From positions 1-11,038 of the forward strand of contig SKTN01000359.1 in NCBI GenBank assembly GCA_007117945.1: a DNA stretch of 11,038 nt, in the 5' to 3' direction. Positions 1-6,779 of this stretch are shown here, in pieces; within the stretch, counting starts at the first letter, position 1; the number at the start of each line of letters is the position of its first letter. The notes beneath the pieces were generated by a model, which saw only the letters and a list, made by a program, of their open reading frames with translations, ran no database searches and was not told where the DNA came from. The position numbers were made by a program, and so were the translations under genes. This DNA is from Nitriliruptoraceae bacterium. GTDB taxonomy: Bacteria; Actinomycetota; Nitriliruptoria; Nitriliruptorales; Nitriliruptoraceae.

Positions 1-56
1 GCTGCAGCCGTGACGACCTGCACCGGCACCTCGCAACGACACCCCTGGAGCACACC

Positions 57-1637
57 GTGAGGATCCTGGTCGCTGACCCCCTTGCCGACGCCGGCGTGGC
101 CGCGCTGGCCGCCGAGCACGACGTCGACGTGCGCACCGGCCTGTCCAAGGAGGAGCTGCTCGCCATCGCCGGCGAGTACCACGGCATCGTCGTGCGCTCC
201 CAGACCACCATCGACGCCGACATCTTCGCCGCGGCCGGCCAGCTCCAGGTCGTCGCCCGCGCCGGTGTCGGGCTCGACAACGTCGACGTCGACGCCGCCA
301 CCAAGTCCGGCGTGATCGTGTGCAACGCGCCCCAGTCGAACATCATCTCCGCGGCGGAGCACACCGTCGCCCTGATCCTGGCGCTGGCCCGCAACATCCC
401 CCAGGCCCACGGCGCGCTGACCGAGGGTCGCTGGGAACGCAAGGCGTGGACGGGGACCGAGCTGCACGACAAGACCCTCGGTGTGCTGGGTCTGGGACGG
501 ATCGGGACCCTGGTGGCCCAGCGCTGCCACGCGCTCGGGATGCGTCTGGTGGCCTACGACCCCTTCGTCGCCCCGGAACGGGCCGGCCGGCTGGGGGTGG
601 AGCTCGTCCCCACCGTCGACGAGGTCCTCACCCGCGCCGACGTCGTCACGATCCACCTGCCGAAGACCCCGGAGACCATCGGCCTGATCGACGCCGAGCG
701 CCTGCGGCTCATGAAGCCCACAGCCCGCCTGATCAACGTCGCCCGCGGCGGCATCGTGGTCGAGGAGGACCTCGCCGAGGCGCTGCGTGAGGGGGTCATC
801 GCGGGTGCTGCGGTGGACGTGTTCGCCACGGAGCCCACCACGGCCTCGCCCCTGTTCGGGCTCCCCAACGCGATCGTCACCCCCCACCTCGGCGCCTCCA
901 CCGAGGAGGCCCAGGACAAGGCCGGCACCCAGGTCGCCGAGTTCGTCAACCTCGCCCTGCGCGGTGAGTTCGTCTCCTCGGCGGTCAACGTCCAGGGCGG
1001 GCCGATCGACGACCGGCTCAAGCCCTACCTGCCGCTGGGGGAGGAGCTCGGCCGCCTGCTGACCGCACTGGCCTCCACGGGCCTGTCCGGCGAGGTGACC
1101 GTGGAGTACCTCGGCGACATCGCCGAGGCCGACGGACGCACCCTCGGGCTGTCGGTGCTCAAGGGGCTGCTCTCCCCGGTGTGCAGCGAGCCCGTGACCT
1201 TCGTCAACGCGCCGCTGATCGCCGAGGAGCGCGGGCTGAACGTGCGCGAGGTCTCCGATCCCCACTCCGAGGACTACGTGTCCGTCCTGCGGGTCACGGG
1301 CATGGGCCGCGATGGCCGCCCGATCCGGGTCGCCGGCACGGTCCTGCCCGGCGATCGGGAGCGGCTGATCGAGGTGTGGAACACCCCCGTCGACGTCGAG
1401 CCCACCAAGCACATGGCCTTCTTCCGCTACGAGGACCGGCCCGGCATCATCGGCGCCGTCGGCACCGGGTTCGGTGAGGCCGGGGTGAACATCGCTGCCG
1501 CCCAGGTCGGCCGCAGCGGGGTGGGCGGCGAGGCGATCATGGCGCTCAGCCTGGACAGCGCCGTGCCCGACGAGGTGCTCCACGACATCGTGGAGCGCAT
1601 CGGCGCCACGGAGGGCCGGTCGATCGTGCTGGTCTGA
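57..1637 (+). CDS. serA: D-3-phosphoglycerate dehydrogenase, long form with C-terminal ACT domain
   Basis: Oxidises 3-phosphoglycerate to 3-phosphohydroxypyruvate with NAD+, the first step of serine synthesis, in the cytosol. The 526 residues match the long actinobacterial form (about 528). Seen: N-terminal part of the substrate domain (1-100), Rossmann motif GLGRIG at 145-150, and the catalytic trio of the D-2-hydroxyacid dehydrogenases: Arg230 in NVARGG, Glu259 in ATEP and His277 in TPHLGAST. After about 315 comes the intervening (ASB) domain, then an ACT domain from about 454 to the end (FRYEDRPGIIGAVG), the serine-sensing module in the family. The GTG start at 57 has GGAG at 47-50, six bases upstream. 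It stands alone on this strand and converges on the next gene with a 24-bp gap, in which I see no clear terminator. Identification is firm; serine feedback is inferred from the domain layout. Confidence 0.97.
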   Translation: MRILVADPLADAGVAALAAEHDVDVRTGLSKEELLAIAGEYHGIVVRSQTTIDADIFAAAGQLQVVARAGVGLDNVDVDAATKSGVIVCNAPQSNIISAAEHTVALILALARNIPQAHGALTEGRWERKAWTGTELHDKTLGVLGLGRIGTLVAQRCHALGMRLVAYDPFVAPERAGRLGVELVPTVDEVLTRADVVTIHLPKTPETIGLIDAERLRLMKPTARLINVARGGIVVEEDLAEALREGVIAGAAVDVFATEPTTASPLFGLPNAIVTPHLGASTEEAQDKAGTQVAEFVNLALRGEFVSSAVNVQGGPIDDRLKPYLPLGEELGRLLTALASTGLSGEVTVEYLGDIAEADGRTLGLSVLKGLLSPVCSEPVTFVNAPLIAEERGLNVREVSDPHSEDYVSVLRVTGMGRDGRPIRVAGTVLPGDRERLIEVWNTPVDVEPTKHMAFFRYEDRPGIIGAVGTGFGEAGVNIAAAQVGRSGVGGEAIMALSLDSAVPDEVLHDIVERIGATEGRSIVLV

Positions 1638-1661
1638 ACACCGAGGTGGTGGGGGCGCCGG

Positions 1662-2102
1662 TCAGCGGGGCCGCAGGGTCAGGACCAGCAGGGCCGTCGC
1701 CACACCGCCATGGGCGGTCCAGGCGGCGGTTCTCAGCCAGTTGGTCCCCACCAGGCGTGCGTGTGCAGCCGCGTCGAAGCCACCGGACAGCACGCTGTGG
1801 GCGGGCACGCTGAAGGCGATGGTGACCACCACCGGGATGGCGGCGAGCGCCGCGGCCGCGTACACCAGCGTGCGGGGTACGCCCGCCGGTGGGGACAGCA
1901 GCAGCGCGAGGGTGGTCAGCCCCTGGATCGCCCAGGGCAGGACGATCACCCACGTGATGCGTGCCGAGTGGGCGGCCTCGTAGGCGGGGAACCGGTCGGG
2001 TCCCACCGCGGCGAACAGCGGGTAGTGGACCAGCTGGATGGTCCAGATCATGCCCACCATGAACAGCGTGGACACCGCGTGTGCCACGACCACCGGGACC
2101 AT
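1662..2102 (-). CDS. Conserved four-helix membrane protein of unknown function
   Basis: Function unknown. The 146 residues contain about four hydrophobic segments (roughly 4-20, 48-69, 79-98, 124-143), so this is an inner-membrane protein without a cleavable signal peptide. Polar residues sit in or next to the helices in a pattern I recall from an uncharacterised family found in several phyla: W20-TIQLVHYPLF near the first helix, His45 and Arg48 before the second, VPAH (99-102) after the third, and His114 followed by TNWLRT (120-125) and W128 in the last. The repeated His, Trp and Arg near the membrane could bind a cofactor or quinone, but that is speculation. The ATG at 2102 is preceded on its strand by GGAGGA about seven bases upstream. 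It follows kynU on the same strand with a 222-bp gap, so it probably has its own promoter. Confidence 0.8.
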   Translation of the reverse strand: MVPVVVAHAVSTLFMVGMIWTIQLVHYPLFAAVGPDRFPAYEAAHSARITWVIVLPWAIQGLTTLALLLSPPAGVPRTLVYAAAALAAIPVVVTIAFSVPAHSVLSGGFDAAAHARLVGTNWLRTAAWTAHGGVATALLVLTLRPR

Positions 2103-2270
2103 CTCCGTCTCCTCCGCGCGATCGGGTGGGCTTCGACGCGCGCCGGGGGCGTGGCCCGGATGCGTACCGGTCGGTTCCAGGGCTCACGCCCCGGTCCGTG
2201 CCGTCCGTAGGGCCACGGGCCTGCCTGCTTGGCTGCGCCCTCCACGAGCGTGCCGGGCCACGGGGCCACC

Positions 2271-2285
2271 CGCCCGGTCCGGGCG
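2271..2285 (-). terminator. Possible weak terminator hairpin after kynU
   Basis: CGCCCG (2271-2276), a GTC loop and CGGGCG (2280-2285) form a perfect six-pair stem about 40 bases past the kynU stop codon. There is no T-run on the minus strand, so it is not a classic intrinsic terminator. It may be a pause or 3'-end stabilising structure, or chance in such G+C-rich sequence. Confidence 0.25.
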
Positions 2286-2324
2286 CGCTCTCCGACCGGT
2301 CACGGCACGGGGCCGCCCGCCGGG

Positions 2325-3551
2325 TCACGGCACCACAGCCTCGCGGTGGAACTCGGGGCGGTCCCAGTCCCCGCTGTGGAACAGGTCGGCCAGGTGCTCC
2401 ACGGCCTCGACGACCTCCACGCGGGTCACGTACAACGGCGCGAACCCGAAACGCACCAGGTCCGGCGGGCGGTGGTCCCCGATCACCCCGCGGGTGACCA
2501 GCGCCCGCGACAGCGGACCCGCGGCATCGTGCCGCAGGGACACCTGCGCGCCCCGCTCGGCGGCGTCGCGGGGGGTCACCACCTCCACCTCGGTGCCGAG
2601 GTGCTCGTCGACCAGGTCGATGAACAGCCCCGTCAACTCGCCGGCACGGGCGTCCAGGGCCGTGATGTCCACGCCCTCGAAGACCTCGAGCGCCGTCTCC
2701 AGCGCGGCCATCGACAGCACGGGCGGCGAGCCGTCGAGGAAGCGCTCCGCACCGGGGGCCGGCTGGTAGCCGAGGTCGAAGGCGAAGGGGCGCGCGTGCC
2801 CGAACCAGCCCCGCACCGGGGTCGCCGCCTCCTCGTGCCACCGGGTGGCGATGTAGAGGAACCCCGGCGACCCGGGCCCGCCGTTGCAGTACTTGTAGGT
2901 GCATCCCACCGCCAGGTCCGCCTGCCACTCGTCCAGCGCCACGTGCAGCGCGCCCACGGAGTGGGACAGGTCCCACACCGCCAGCGCACCGACCGCGTGG
3001 GCCGCGGCGGTCTGCGCGGCCGCGTCGTGGCGACGCCCGGAGCGGTAGTCGACGTGGGTGAGCAGCAGGACCGCGACGTCCTGGTCGAGGTGGCGCTCCA
3101 CCTCCGCGGTGGGGACGACCCGGACCTCGAGGTTGCCCGTGAGCTCGGCCAGGCCGTGGGCGACGTAGACGTCGGTGGGGAAGTTGGCGTCGTCGGTGAG
3201 GATCACCCGACGGTCGGGGCGCAGGCGGTGTGCGGCCGCCAGCGCCTTGAACAGGTTCGCCGAGGTGGAGTCGGTGACCGCGATCTCCTCCGGAACCGCA
3301 CCCAGCAGGGGGGCGAGGCGCTCTGCGACCCGTCGCGGCATCTCGACCCAGCCGGCGTCGTTCCAGCTGCGGATGAGGCCGCGGCCCCACTCCGCTTCGA
3401 CCACGCCACGCAGCCGCTCGGCCACGCGGGGCTGGAGCGCACCCAGGGAGTTGCCGTCGAGGTAGAGCACGTCGTCGGGCAGCGCGAAGCGGCCACGCAG
3501 GTGACCCAGGGGATCCTGGGCGTCGAGGGATGCGGCGGTCCTGCGGTCCAT
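2325..3551 (-). CDS. kynU: Kynureninase
   Basis: A PLP enzyme that cleaves L-kynurenine to anthranilate and L-alanine in tryptophan breakdown or the kynurenine route to NAD. With this start it has 408 residues; the family is usually about 400-420. Seen: LPDDVLYLDGNSLG at 24-37, EWGRGLIRSWNDAGW at 54-68, THVDYRSG (165-172), WDLSHSVGA at 193-201 (PLP-binding Asp), and the Schiff-base lysine Lys220 in YKYCNGGPG, where I recall a Leu usually sits in place of this Cys. An ATG 75 bases further upstream (3626) is in frame, but the added 25 residues are not family-like and have no ribosome site. ATG 3551 has AGGGGG five bases upstream. No other kyn gene is in the window, so the pathway role cannot be read from neighbours. 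It is divergent from the fab cluster. Confidence 0.95.
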   Translation of the reverse strand: MDRRTAASLDAQDPLGHLRGRFALPDDVLYLDGNSLGALQPRVAERLRGVVEAEWGRGLIRSWNDAGWVEMPRRVAERLAPLLGAVPEEIAVTDSTSANLFKALAAAHRLRPDRRVILTDDANFPTDVYVAHGLAELTGNLEVRVVPTAEVERHLDQDVAVLLLTHVDYRSGRRHDAAAQTAAAHAVGALAVWDLSHSVGALHVALDEWQADLAVGCTYKYCNGGPGSPGFLYIATRWHEEAATPVRGWFGHARPFAFDLGYQPAPGAERFLDGSPPVLSMAALETALEVFEGVDITALDARAGELTGLFIDLVDEHLGTEVEVVTPRDAAERGAQVSLRHDAAGPLSRALVTRGVIGDHRPPDLVRFGFAPLYVTRVEVVEAVEHLADLFHSGDWDRPEFHREAVVP

Positions 3552-3554
3552 CTG

Positions 3555-3562
3555 CACCCCCT
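3555..3562 (-). promoter_or_regulatory. Ribosome binding site fixing the kynU start
   Basis: On the minus strand this reads AGGGGGTG, matching seven of eight bases of AGGAGGTG, a few bases before ATG 3551. The longer in-frame start at 3626 lacks such a site, so 3551 is preferred. Confidence 0.7.
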
Positions 3563-3668
3563 GCGACCCGTTTCCCGCCCGCCGATCGCGCACGACGACG
3601 GAGCTGTTCCGACCGGTGCAGGGCACCGTAGTCGGCTGTCGGCCCCGGCCGGCTGTCCCGCGGGGTCC

Positions 3669-3696
3669 TTGACATCGACACTGACGTCGATGTCAA
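3669..3696. promoter_or_regulatory. Perfect 11-bp inverted repeat, probable operator, with TTGACA at both ends
   Basis: TTGACATCGAC (3669-3679), a six-base spacer ACTGAC, and GTCGATGTCAA (3686-3696) form a perfect 11+11 dyad. It also has an internal direct repeat, TGACATCGA (3670-3678) and TGACGTCGA (3682-3690), offset by 12 bp. Each arm begins with a consensus -35 hexamer, TTGACA. On the + strand a poor -10 candidate, AACTAT (3695-3700), lies 20 bases after it, an overlong spacing like that of promoters controlled by MerR-family proteins. The dyad lies 118 bp from kynU and 300 bp from fabD. It is probably a regulator binding site; which regulator and which gene are unknown. Confidence 0.55.
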
Positions 3697-3735
3697 CTAT
3701 GGGCCGATCCCGCACACCGCGCCCGCCATGGTGCT

Positions 3736-3762
3736 CGCGGGGACCGTTGCCACGGTCCCGCG
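3736..3762 (+). other. Stem-loop in the presumed fabD leader
   Basis: GGGACCGT (3740-3747), a TGCC tetraloop and ACGGTCCC (3752-3759) give eight pairs. CGC (3736-3738) can add three more with GCG (3760-3762) across a single-base bulge. If transcription starts near the inverted repeat, this would be the first structure of the fabD leader. It could equally be a protein-binding dyad in DNA. No T-run follows. Confidence 0.4.
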
Positions 3763-3811
3763 GCGCAGCGGCGCGGCGGTGCAGGCGCGCGGGTCCTCCG
3801 GGCCCCGCGAC

Positions 3812-3833
3812 GGTGTGCACGCGACCGCACACC
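3812..3833 (+). other. Second stem-loop in the presumed fabD leader
   Basis: GGTGTGC (3812-3818) and GCACACC (3827-3833) pair perfectly over seven bases around an eight-base loop. It lies between the first leader hairpin and the GCACGAGC repeats. Role unknown; possibly chance. Confidence 0.3.
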
Positions 3834-3840
3834 AGTGCCC

Positions 3841-3897
3841 GCACGAGCGGCGATACCCGCTACCGGCACGAGCACCGACAGCCGCACCCGCACGAGC
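3841..3897 (+). repeat. Three GCACGAGC direct repeats at 24-25 bp spacing
   Basis: Exact copies of GCACGAGC lie at 3841-3848, 3866-3873 and 3890-3897. The related 12-mers GGCGATACCCGC (3849-3860) and GGCGACACCCGC (3914-3925) sit among and after them. The spacing is close to but not exactly a whole number of helical turns. They may be binding sites in the fabD leader or simply C-rich low-complexity sequence. Confidence 0.35.
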
Positions 3898-3986
3898 GCC
3901 GTCCACCCGGACGGGCGACACCCGCACCCACCCCCCCGCCAGGTCACCGGGACCCGCCCGGTCGTCCCGGCGCGTCACCGATGGTT

Positions 3987-3992
3987 GGAGGA
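3987..3992 (+). promoter_or_regulatory. Ribosome binding site fixing the fabD start
   Basis: GGAGGA lies a few bases before GTG 3996. The alternative ATG at 3981, five codons upstream in frame, has no ribosome site, and this GGAGGA would fall inside its coding sequence, so GTG 3996 is chosen. Confidence 0.75.
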
Positions 3993-3995
3993 CCT

Positions 3996-4919
3996 GTGAC
4001 CACCGCCTTCGTGTTCCCCGGCCAGGGCTCCCACCGGGCCGGTGTCCTCACCGCCTGGAAGGAGCACCCGGCGCTGGCCGTGCTCGAGGAGGTCGGCGAG
4101 GGTCTGGGCCGTGACGTCCGGGCGTTGAGTGACGACCCGGGTACGGGGGGGCGCACCGCCGACGCCCAGCCGGCCATCATGGCGGCCTCCCTCGTGGCCT
4201 GGCGCGGGCTGAGCGATGCCGGTGTGCGGCCCGACGTCGTGGCCGGGCACTCCCTCGGTGAGTACACCGCCGCGATCGCGGCAGGGGCGTTCAGCGTCGT
4301 CGACGGCACCCGCGTGGTCGCCGAGCGTGGCAGGGCGATGGGGGAGGCCTGCGCAGCCTCACCCGGCACCATGGCCGCGGTGGTCAAGCTCAACCCCGAC
4401 GCCGTCGAGGTGCTGGTCGACGGCATCGACGGCCTGGTGGTCGCCAACGACAACGCCCCGGGACAGGTCGTGGTCGCCGGCGATCCGCAGGCCGTCGCCG
4501 CCGTGCGTGCCCGCGCCAAGGACGCCGGTGGCAGGGCGCTCCCCCTCGACGTCGAGGGCGCCTTCCACTCGCCCGCGATGGCGCCGGCCGTCGACGCCGT
4601 ACGGGCGGTCCTGGCCGATGTCGCGGTCGAGGACCCGGAGGTGCCCCTGGTCAGCGGCGCCACCGCCCGCGAGGTGGAGCGCGCCGACCCCCTCGGCGAC
4701 GCCCTGGTAGCCGGCATCCTGTCACCGGTGCGGTGGCGTGAGGTCCAGCTGCGCCTCGCCGAACGTGGCGTCACCCACCTCGTCGAGGTCGGCCCCGGTG
4801 GCGTCCTGGCCGGCCTGGCCAAGCGGACCGTGCCGGACATCGAGGTGCACTCCGTCGCCACGCCCGACGACCTGGAAGCGGTCGTGGACGTCCTCGCCGA
4901 GGTGGCGACCGTCCGCTGA
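3996..4919 (+). CDS. fabD: Malonyl-CoA:ACP transacylase
   Basis: Transfers malonate from malonyl-CoA to holo-ACP, supplying the extender unit for type II fatty acid synthesis. The protein has 307 residues, the usual FabD length. It opens with FVFPGQGS (5-12). The nucleophile elbow GHSLGE is at 84-89 with catalytic Ser86, and the carboxylate-binding Arg111 is in ERGRAM. The catalytic His191 is in GAFHSPAM, and VEVGPGGVLAGL lies near the C-terminus. The oxyanion-side motif reads GQGSH where GQGSQ is usual, a mild change. The reading frame stays open about 1.7 kb upstream, but only residues from this GTG resemble the family. It is the first gene of the fab cluster, with fabH starting 105 bp downstream after a hairpin. 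No regulator gene such as fasR precedes it. Confidence 0.96.
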   Translation: MTTAFVFPGQGSHRAGVLTAWKEHPALAVLEEVGEGLGRDVRALSDDPGTGGRTADAQPAIMAASLVAWRGLSDAGVRPDVVAGHSLGEYTAAIAAGAFSVVDGTRVVAERGRAMGEACAASPGTMAAVVKLNPDAVEVLVDGIDGLVVANDNAPGQVVVAGDPQAVAAVRARAKDAGGRALPLDVEGAFHSPAMAPAVDAVRAVLADVAVEDPEVPLVSGATAREVERADPLGDALVAGILSPVRWREVQLRLAERGVTHLVEVGPGGVLAGLAKRTVPDIEVHSVATPDDLEAVVDVLAEVATVR

Positions 4920-4929
4920 CCCCGCACGT

Positions 4930-4960
4930 CCGCCGTTCCGGCTGCGCCAGCCGGTGGCGG
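4930..4960 (+). other. Stem-loop between fabD and fabH
   Basis: CCGGCT (4938-4943), loop GCGCC and AGCCGG (4949-4954) make six pairs. Outside them CCGCC (4930-4934) pairs with GGCGG (4956-4960) across a 3/1 internal loop. It begins 11 bases after the fabD stop. There is no T-run, so it may be an attenuating or mRNA-processing structure rather than a full terminator. The rest of the 105-bp gap shows only the fabH ribosome site AGGAGA (5015-5020). Confidence 0.4.
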
Positions 4961-5024
4961 CTGCTACACCCCTGCACAGCCCTGCGGCCCCGCGACCCCG
5001 GCCGCGTTCCCCCGAGGAGACCCC

Positions 5025-6035
5025 GTGAGCGCGACGACCCCAACCCGCGCCGGTGCGCCCGTGCGCGTGGCCGGCCTGGGCGTGCGCCTGCCTGACCGTG
5101 TGGTGACCAACGACGACCTCGCGAAGGTCCTCGACACCTCCGATGAGTGGATCCGCACGCGCACGGGGATCCGACAGCGCCACGTGGCAGCGCCGGGGGA
5201 GGCGACCTCCGACTTGGCCGCTGCTGCCGCGACGGCCGCCCTCGACGACGCCGGCCTGACGGTGGCCGACGTGACCGCCATCATCGTGGCCACCACCACG
5301 CCCGACCACACCATCCCGGGTACCGCACCCCTGGTCGCGGCCCGGCTCGGCAGCGAGGCCGCGGCCTTCGACGTCAACGCGGCCTGCAGCGGGTTCATCT
5401 ACGGCCTGCGGGTGGCGGCCGGCATGTCCGCCACCGGTGATGGCGCCGTGCTGGTGATCGGTGCGGAGACCCTGACCCGCGTCGTGGACCCCACCGACCG
5501 CAGCGTCGCCGTCCTGTTCGGGGACGGTGCCGGCGCCGTGGTGCTGGTCCCCGACGACACCGCGAGCTTCGGACCCTTCAGCCTCGGTGCCGATGGCAGC
5601 GAGCCCTCCATGCTGTGGACGGCATCGGGGGGGACCCGCCGGCCCGTGGACGCCGTCGTCCTGGAGGAGGGCAGCCACTTCCTGACGATGCGCGGCGGCG
5701 ACGTCTACCGCAACGCCGTGTCCAGGATGGCCCAGGGGGCCCGTACGGTCCTCGAGGAGGCCGGTATCGGCGTCGAGGACGTCGACCTGTTCGTCGGGCA
5801 CCAGGCCAACGTGCGCATCCTGGACGCCGTGGCCAGCCGGCTCGGTCTGCCCAGCGAGCGCAACCACGTCGCCGTGGATCGCCACGGCAACACCTCGGCG
5901 GCCTCGATCCCCCTGGCGCTCGCCGACGCCCGCGACCAGGGGCGGCTCCACGACGGTGACACCGTCCTGCTGGCCGCTTTCGGCGCCGGGCTGACCTGGG
6001 GCGCCGGGCTGCTGACCTGGAAGGACACCCCATGA
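5025..6035 (+). CDS. fabH: 3-oxoacyl-ACP synthase III (KAS III)
   Basis: Condenses an acyl-CoA primer with malonyl-ACP to start each fatty acid chain; the primer it prefers (acetyl or branched) cannot be read from sequence. It has 336 residues, slightly longer than the usual 310-335 because of about ten extra N-terminal residues. The thiolase-fold triad is complete: Cys121 in NAACSGF, His259 in VGHQAN and Asn289 in HGNTSAAS. The DEWIRTRTGIRQRH signature (40-53) near the CoA tunnel and the glycine-rich LFGDGAGAVVL (164-174) are typical. GTG 5025 has AGGAGA about four bases upstream. Its stop overlaps the fabG start as ATGA, so the two are likely translationally coupled. Confidence 0.96.
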   Translation: MSATTPTRAGAPVRVAGLGVRLPDRVVTNDDLAKVLDTSDEWIRTRTGIRQRHVAAPGEATSDLAAAAATAALDDAGLTVADVTAIIVATTTPDHTIPGTAPLVAARLGSEAAAFDVNAACSGFIYGLRVAAGMSATGDGAVLVIGAETLTRVVDPTDRSVAVLFGDGAGAVVLVPDDTASFGPFSLGADGSEPSMLWTASGGTRRPVDAVVLEEGSHFLTMRGGDVYRNAVSRMAQGARTVLEEAGIGVEDVDLFVGHQANVRILDAVASRLGLPSERNHVAVDRHGNTSAASIPLALADARDQGRLHDGDTVLLAAFGAGLTWGAGLLTWKDTP

Positions 6036-6766
6036 GCACGACCGTTGCGATCGTCAGCGGCGGCAGCGGCGGCATCGGTGCGGCCACCTGCCGCGCCCTG
6101 GCCGCCGCCGGCCACCACGTGCTGGTGGGCTACGGCGGCAACGCCGCCGCAGCCGAGCAGGTCGTCGCGTCGTTGGCCGAGGTGGACGGCGTCGGTGAGG
6201 CGTGCCACCTCGATGTCACCGATGAGGACAGCGTCACCGCCGCCGTGGCCCGGGCCACGGAGCTCGGTGCCCTGGCCGTGGTGGTCAACAACGCCGGCAT
6301 CGCCGACGACGATCTGCTGCTGCGGCTCGACGCCGCGCGCTTCGACCGGACCGTGGAGGTCAACCTGCGTGGGGCGTTCCTGCTGTCCAAGGCGGCCGTC
6401 CGCCCGATGCTGCGCAACCGGGGCGGGCGGATCATCAACGTCGCCTCCGTGGTGGCGCTCAGGGGCAACACCGGACAGACCGCCTACGCCGCGTCCAAGG
6501 CGGGGTTGATCGGGTTCTCGAAGTCCCTGGCCCGCGAGGTCGCCCGCAAGGCGATCACCGTCAACGTCGTGGCGCCGGGGTTCGTGGACACCGCGATGAC
6601 CGAGCAGCTCGACGCGGCGGCCCGGGAGGCCCTCACCGCGATGGCGCCGACCAACAAGCCCGTCCTCGCCGAGGAGGTCGCCGCGGCGATCGCTTTCCTC
6701 GCCTCACCCGCGGCGGCGTCGATCACCGGCGCCGTGCTGCCCGTGGACGGCGGCGCCGGGATGTGA
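6032..6766 (+). CDS. fabG: 3-oxoacyl-ACP reductase
   Basis: A short-chain dehydrogenase that reduces 3-oxoacyl-ACP to 3-hydroxyacyl-ACP with NADPH, the first reduction of each elongation cycle. It has 244 residues, the standard length. Seen: the cofactor loop GGSGGIG at 10-16 (Gly where many FabG have Thr or Arg), NNAG at 86-89, Asn111, and the catalytic Ser139, Tyr152 and Lys156 in YAASK. PG-F-D-T-MT follows at about 182-190, and the C-terminus ends in VLPVDGGAGM. The ATG overlaps the fabH stop by four bases and has GGAAGGA six bases upstream. SDR proteins are a large family, but position between fabH and acpP makes FabG the clear reading. A 107-bp gap follows. Confidence 0.95.
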   Translation: MSTTVAIVSGGSGGIGAATCRALAAAGHHVLVGYGGNAAAAEQVVASLAEVDGVGEACHLDVTDEDSVTAAVARATELGALAVVVNNAGIADDDLLLRLDAARFDRTVEVNLRGAFLLSKAAVRPMLRNRGGRIINVASVVALRGNTGQTAYAASKAGLIGFSKSLAREVARKAITVNVVAPGFVDTAMTEQLDAAAREALTAMAPTNKPVLAEEVAAAIAFLASPAAASITGAVLPVDGGAGM

Positions 6767-6779
6767 GCGTGACACCGAC

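Larger units (their letters stand above)
3552..3995. other. Divergent kynU-fabD intergenic region
   Basis: This 444-bp stretch has no gene I can support. Open frames cross it on both strands, including one in frame with fabD, but their translations are Arg/Pro/Ala-rich and show no family motif. It contains, in order, a perfect inverted repeat (3669-3696), a hairpin (3736-3762), a second hairpin (3812-3833), three GCACGAGC copies (3841-3897) and the fabD ribosome site. The right half is C-rich and G-poor on the + strand. It most likely carries the promoters of both kynU and the fab cluster, with a leader of up to about 290 bases before fabD. Confidence 0.6.

Noticed and set aside
1..56. Two CTGCA-containing words 16 bp apart at the left edge, resembling the right-edge repeat
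   Set aside because: Only two weak units, and no third in phase, so not supported as an array. The rest of these 56 bases shows only the serA ribosome site.
1638..1661. Possible bidirectional terminator between serA and the membrane gene
   Set aside because: Only a four-pair stem can be drawn in the 24-bp gap, with no T-run on either strand.
2210..2264. GGGCCACGGG direct repeat between the membrane gene and kynU
   Set aside because: Two short G+C-rich copies 45 bp apart are expected by chance here. No convincing promoter was seen in this gap either.
1546..3696. 716-codon open frame on the minus strand over serA, the membrane gene and kynU
   Set aside because: It is out of frame with the recognised kynU and membrane protein, has Arg/Pro/Gly-rich low-complexity translation and is a by-product of high G+C.
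2229..3995. Open frame continuous with fabD extending about 1.7 kb upstream, including an ATG at 3699
   Set aside because: The upstream translation is Arg/Pro-rich, crosses kynU on the opposite strand and shows no domain. Family similarity begins exactly at GTG 3996, which has its own ribosome site.
4722..5951. 409-codon minus-strand frame antisense to fabD-fabH
   Set aside because: His/Gly/Arg-rich shadow of a real gene, no motif and no ribosome site.
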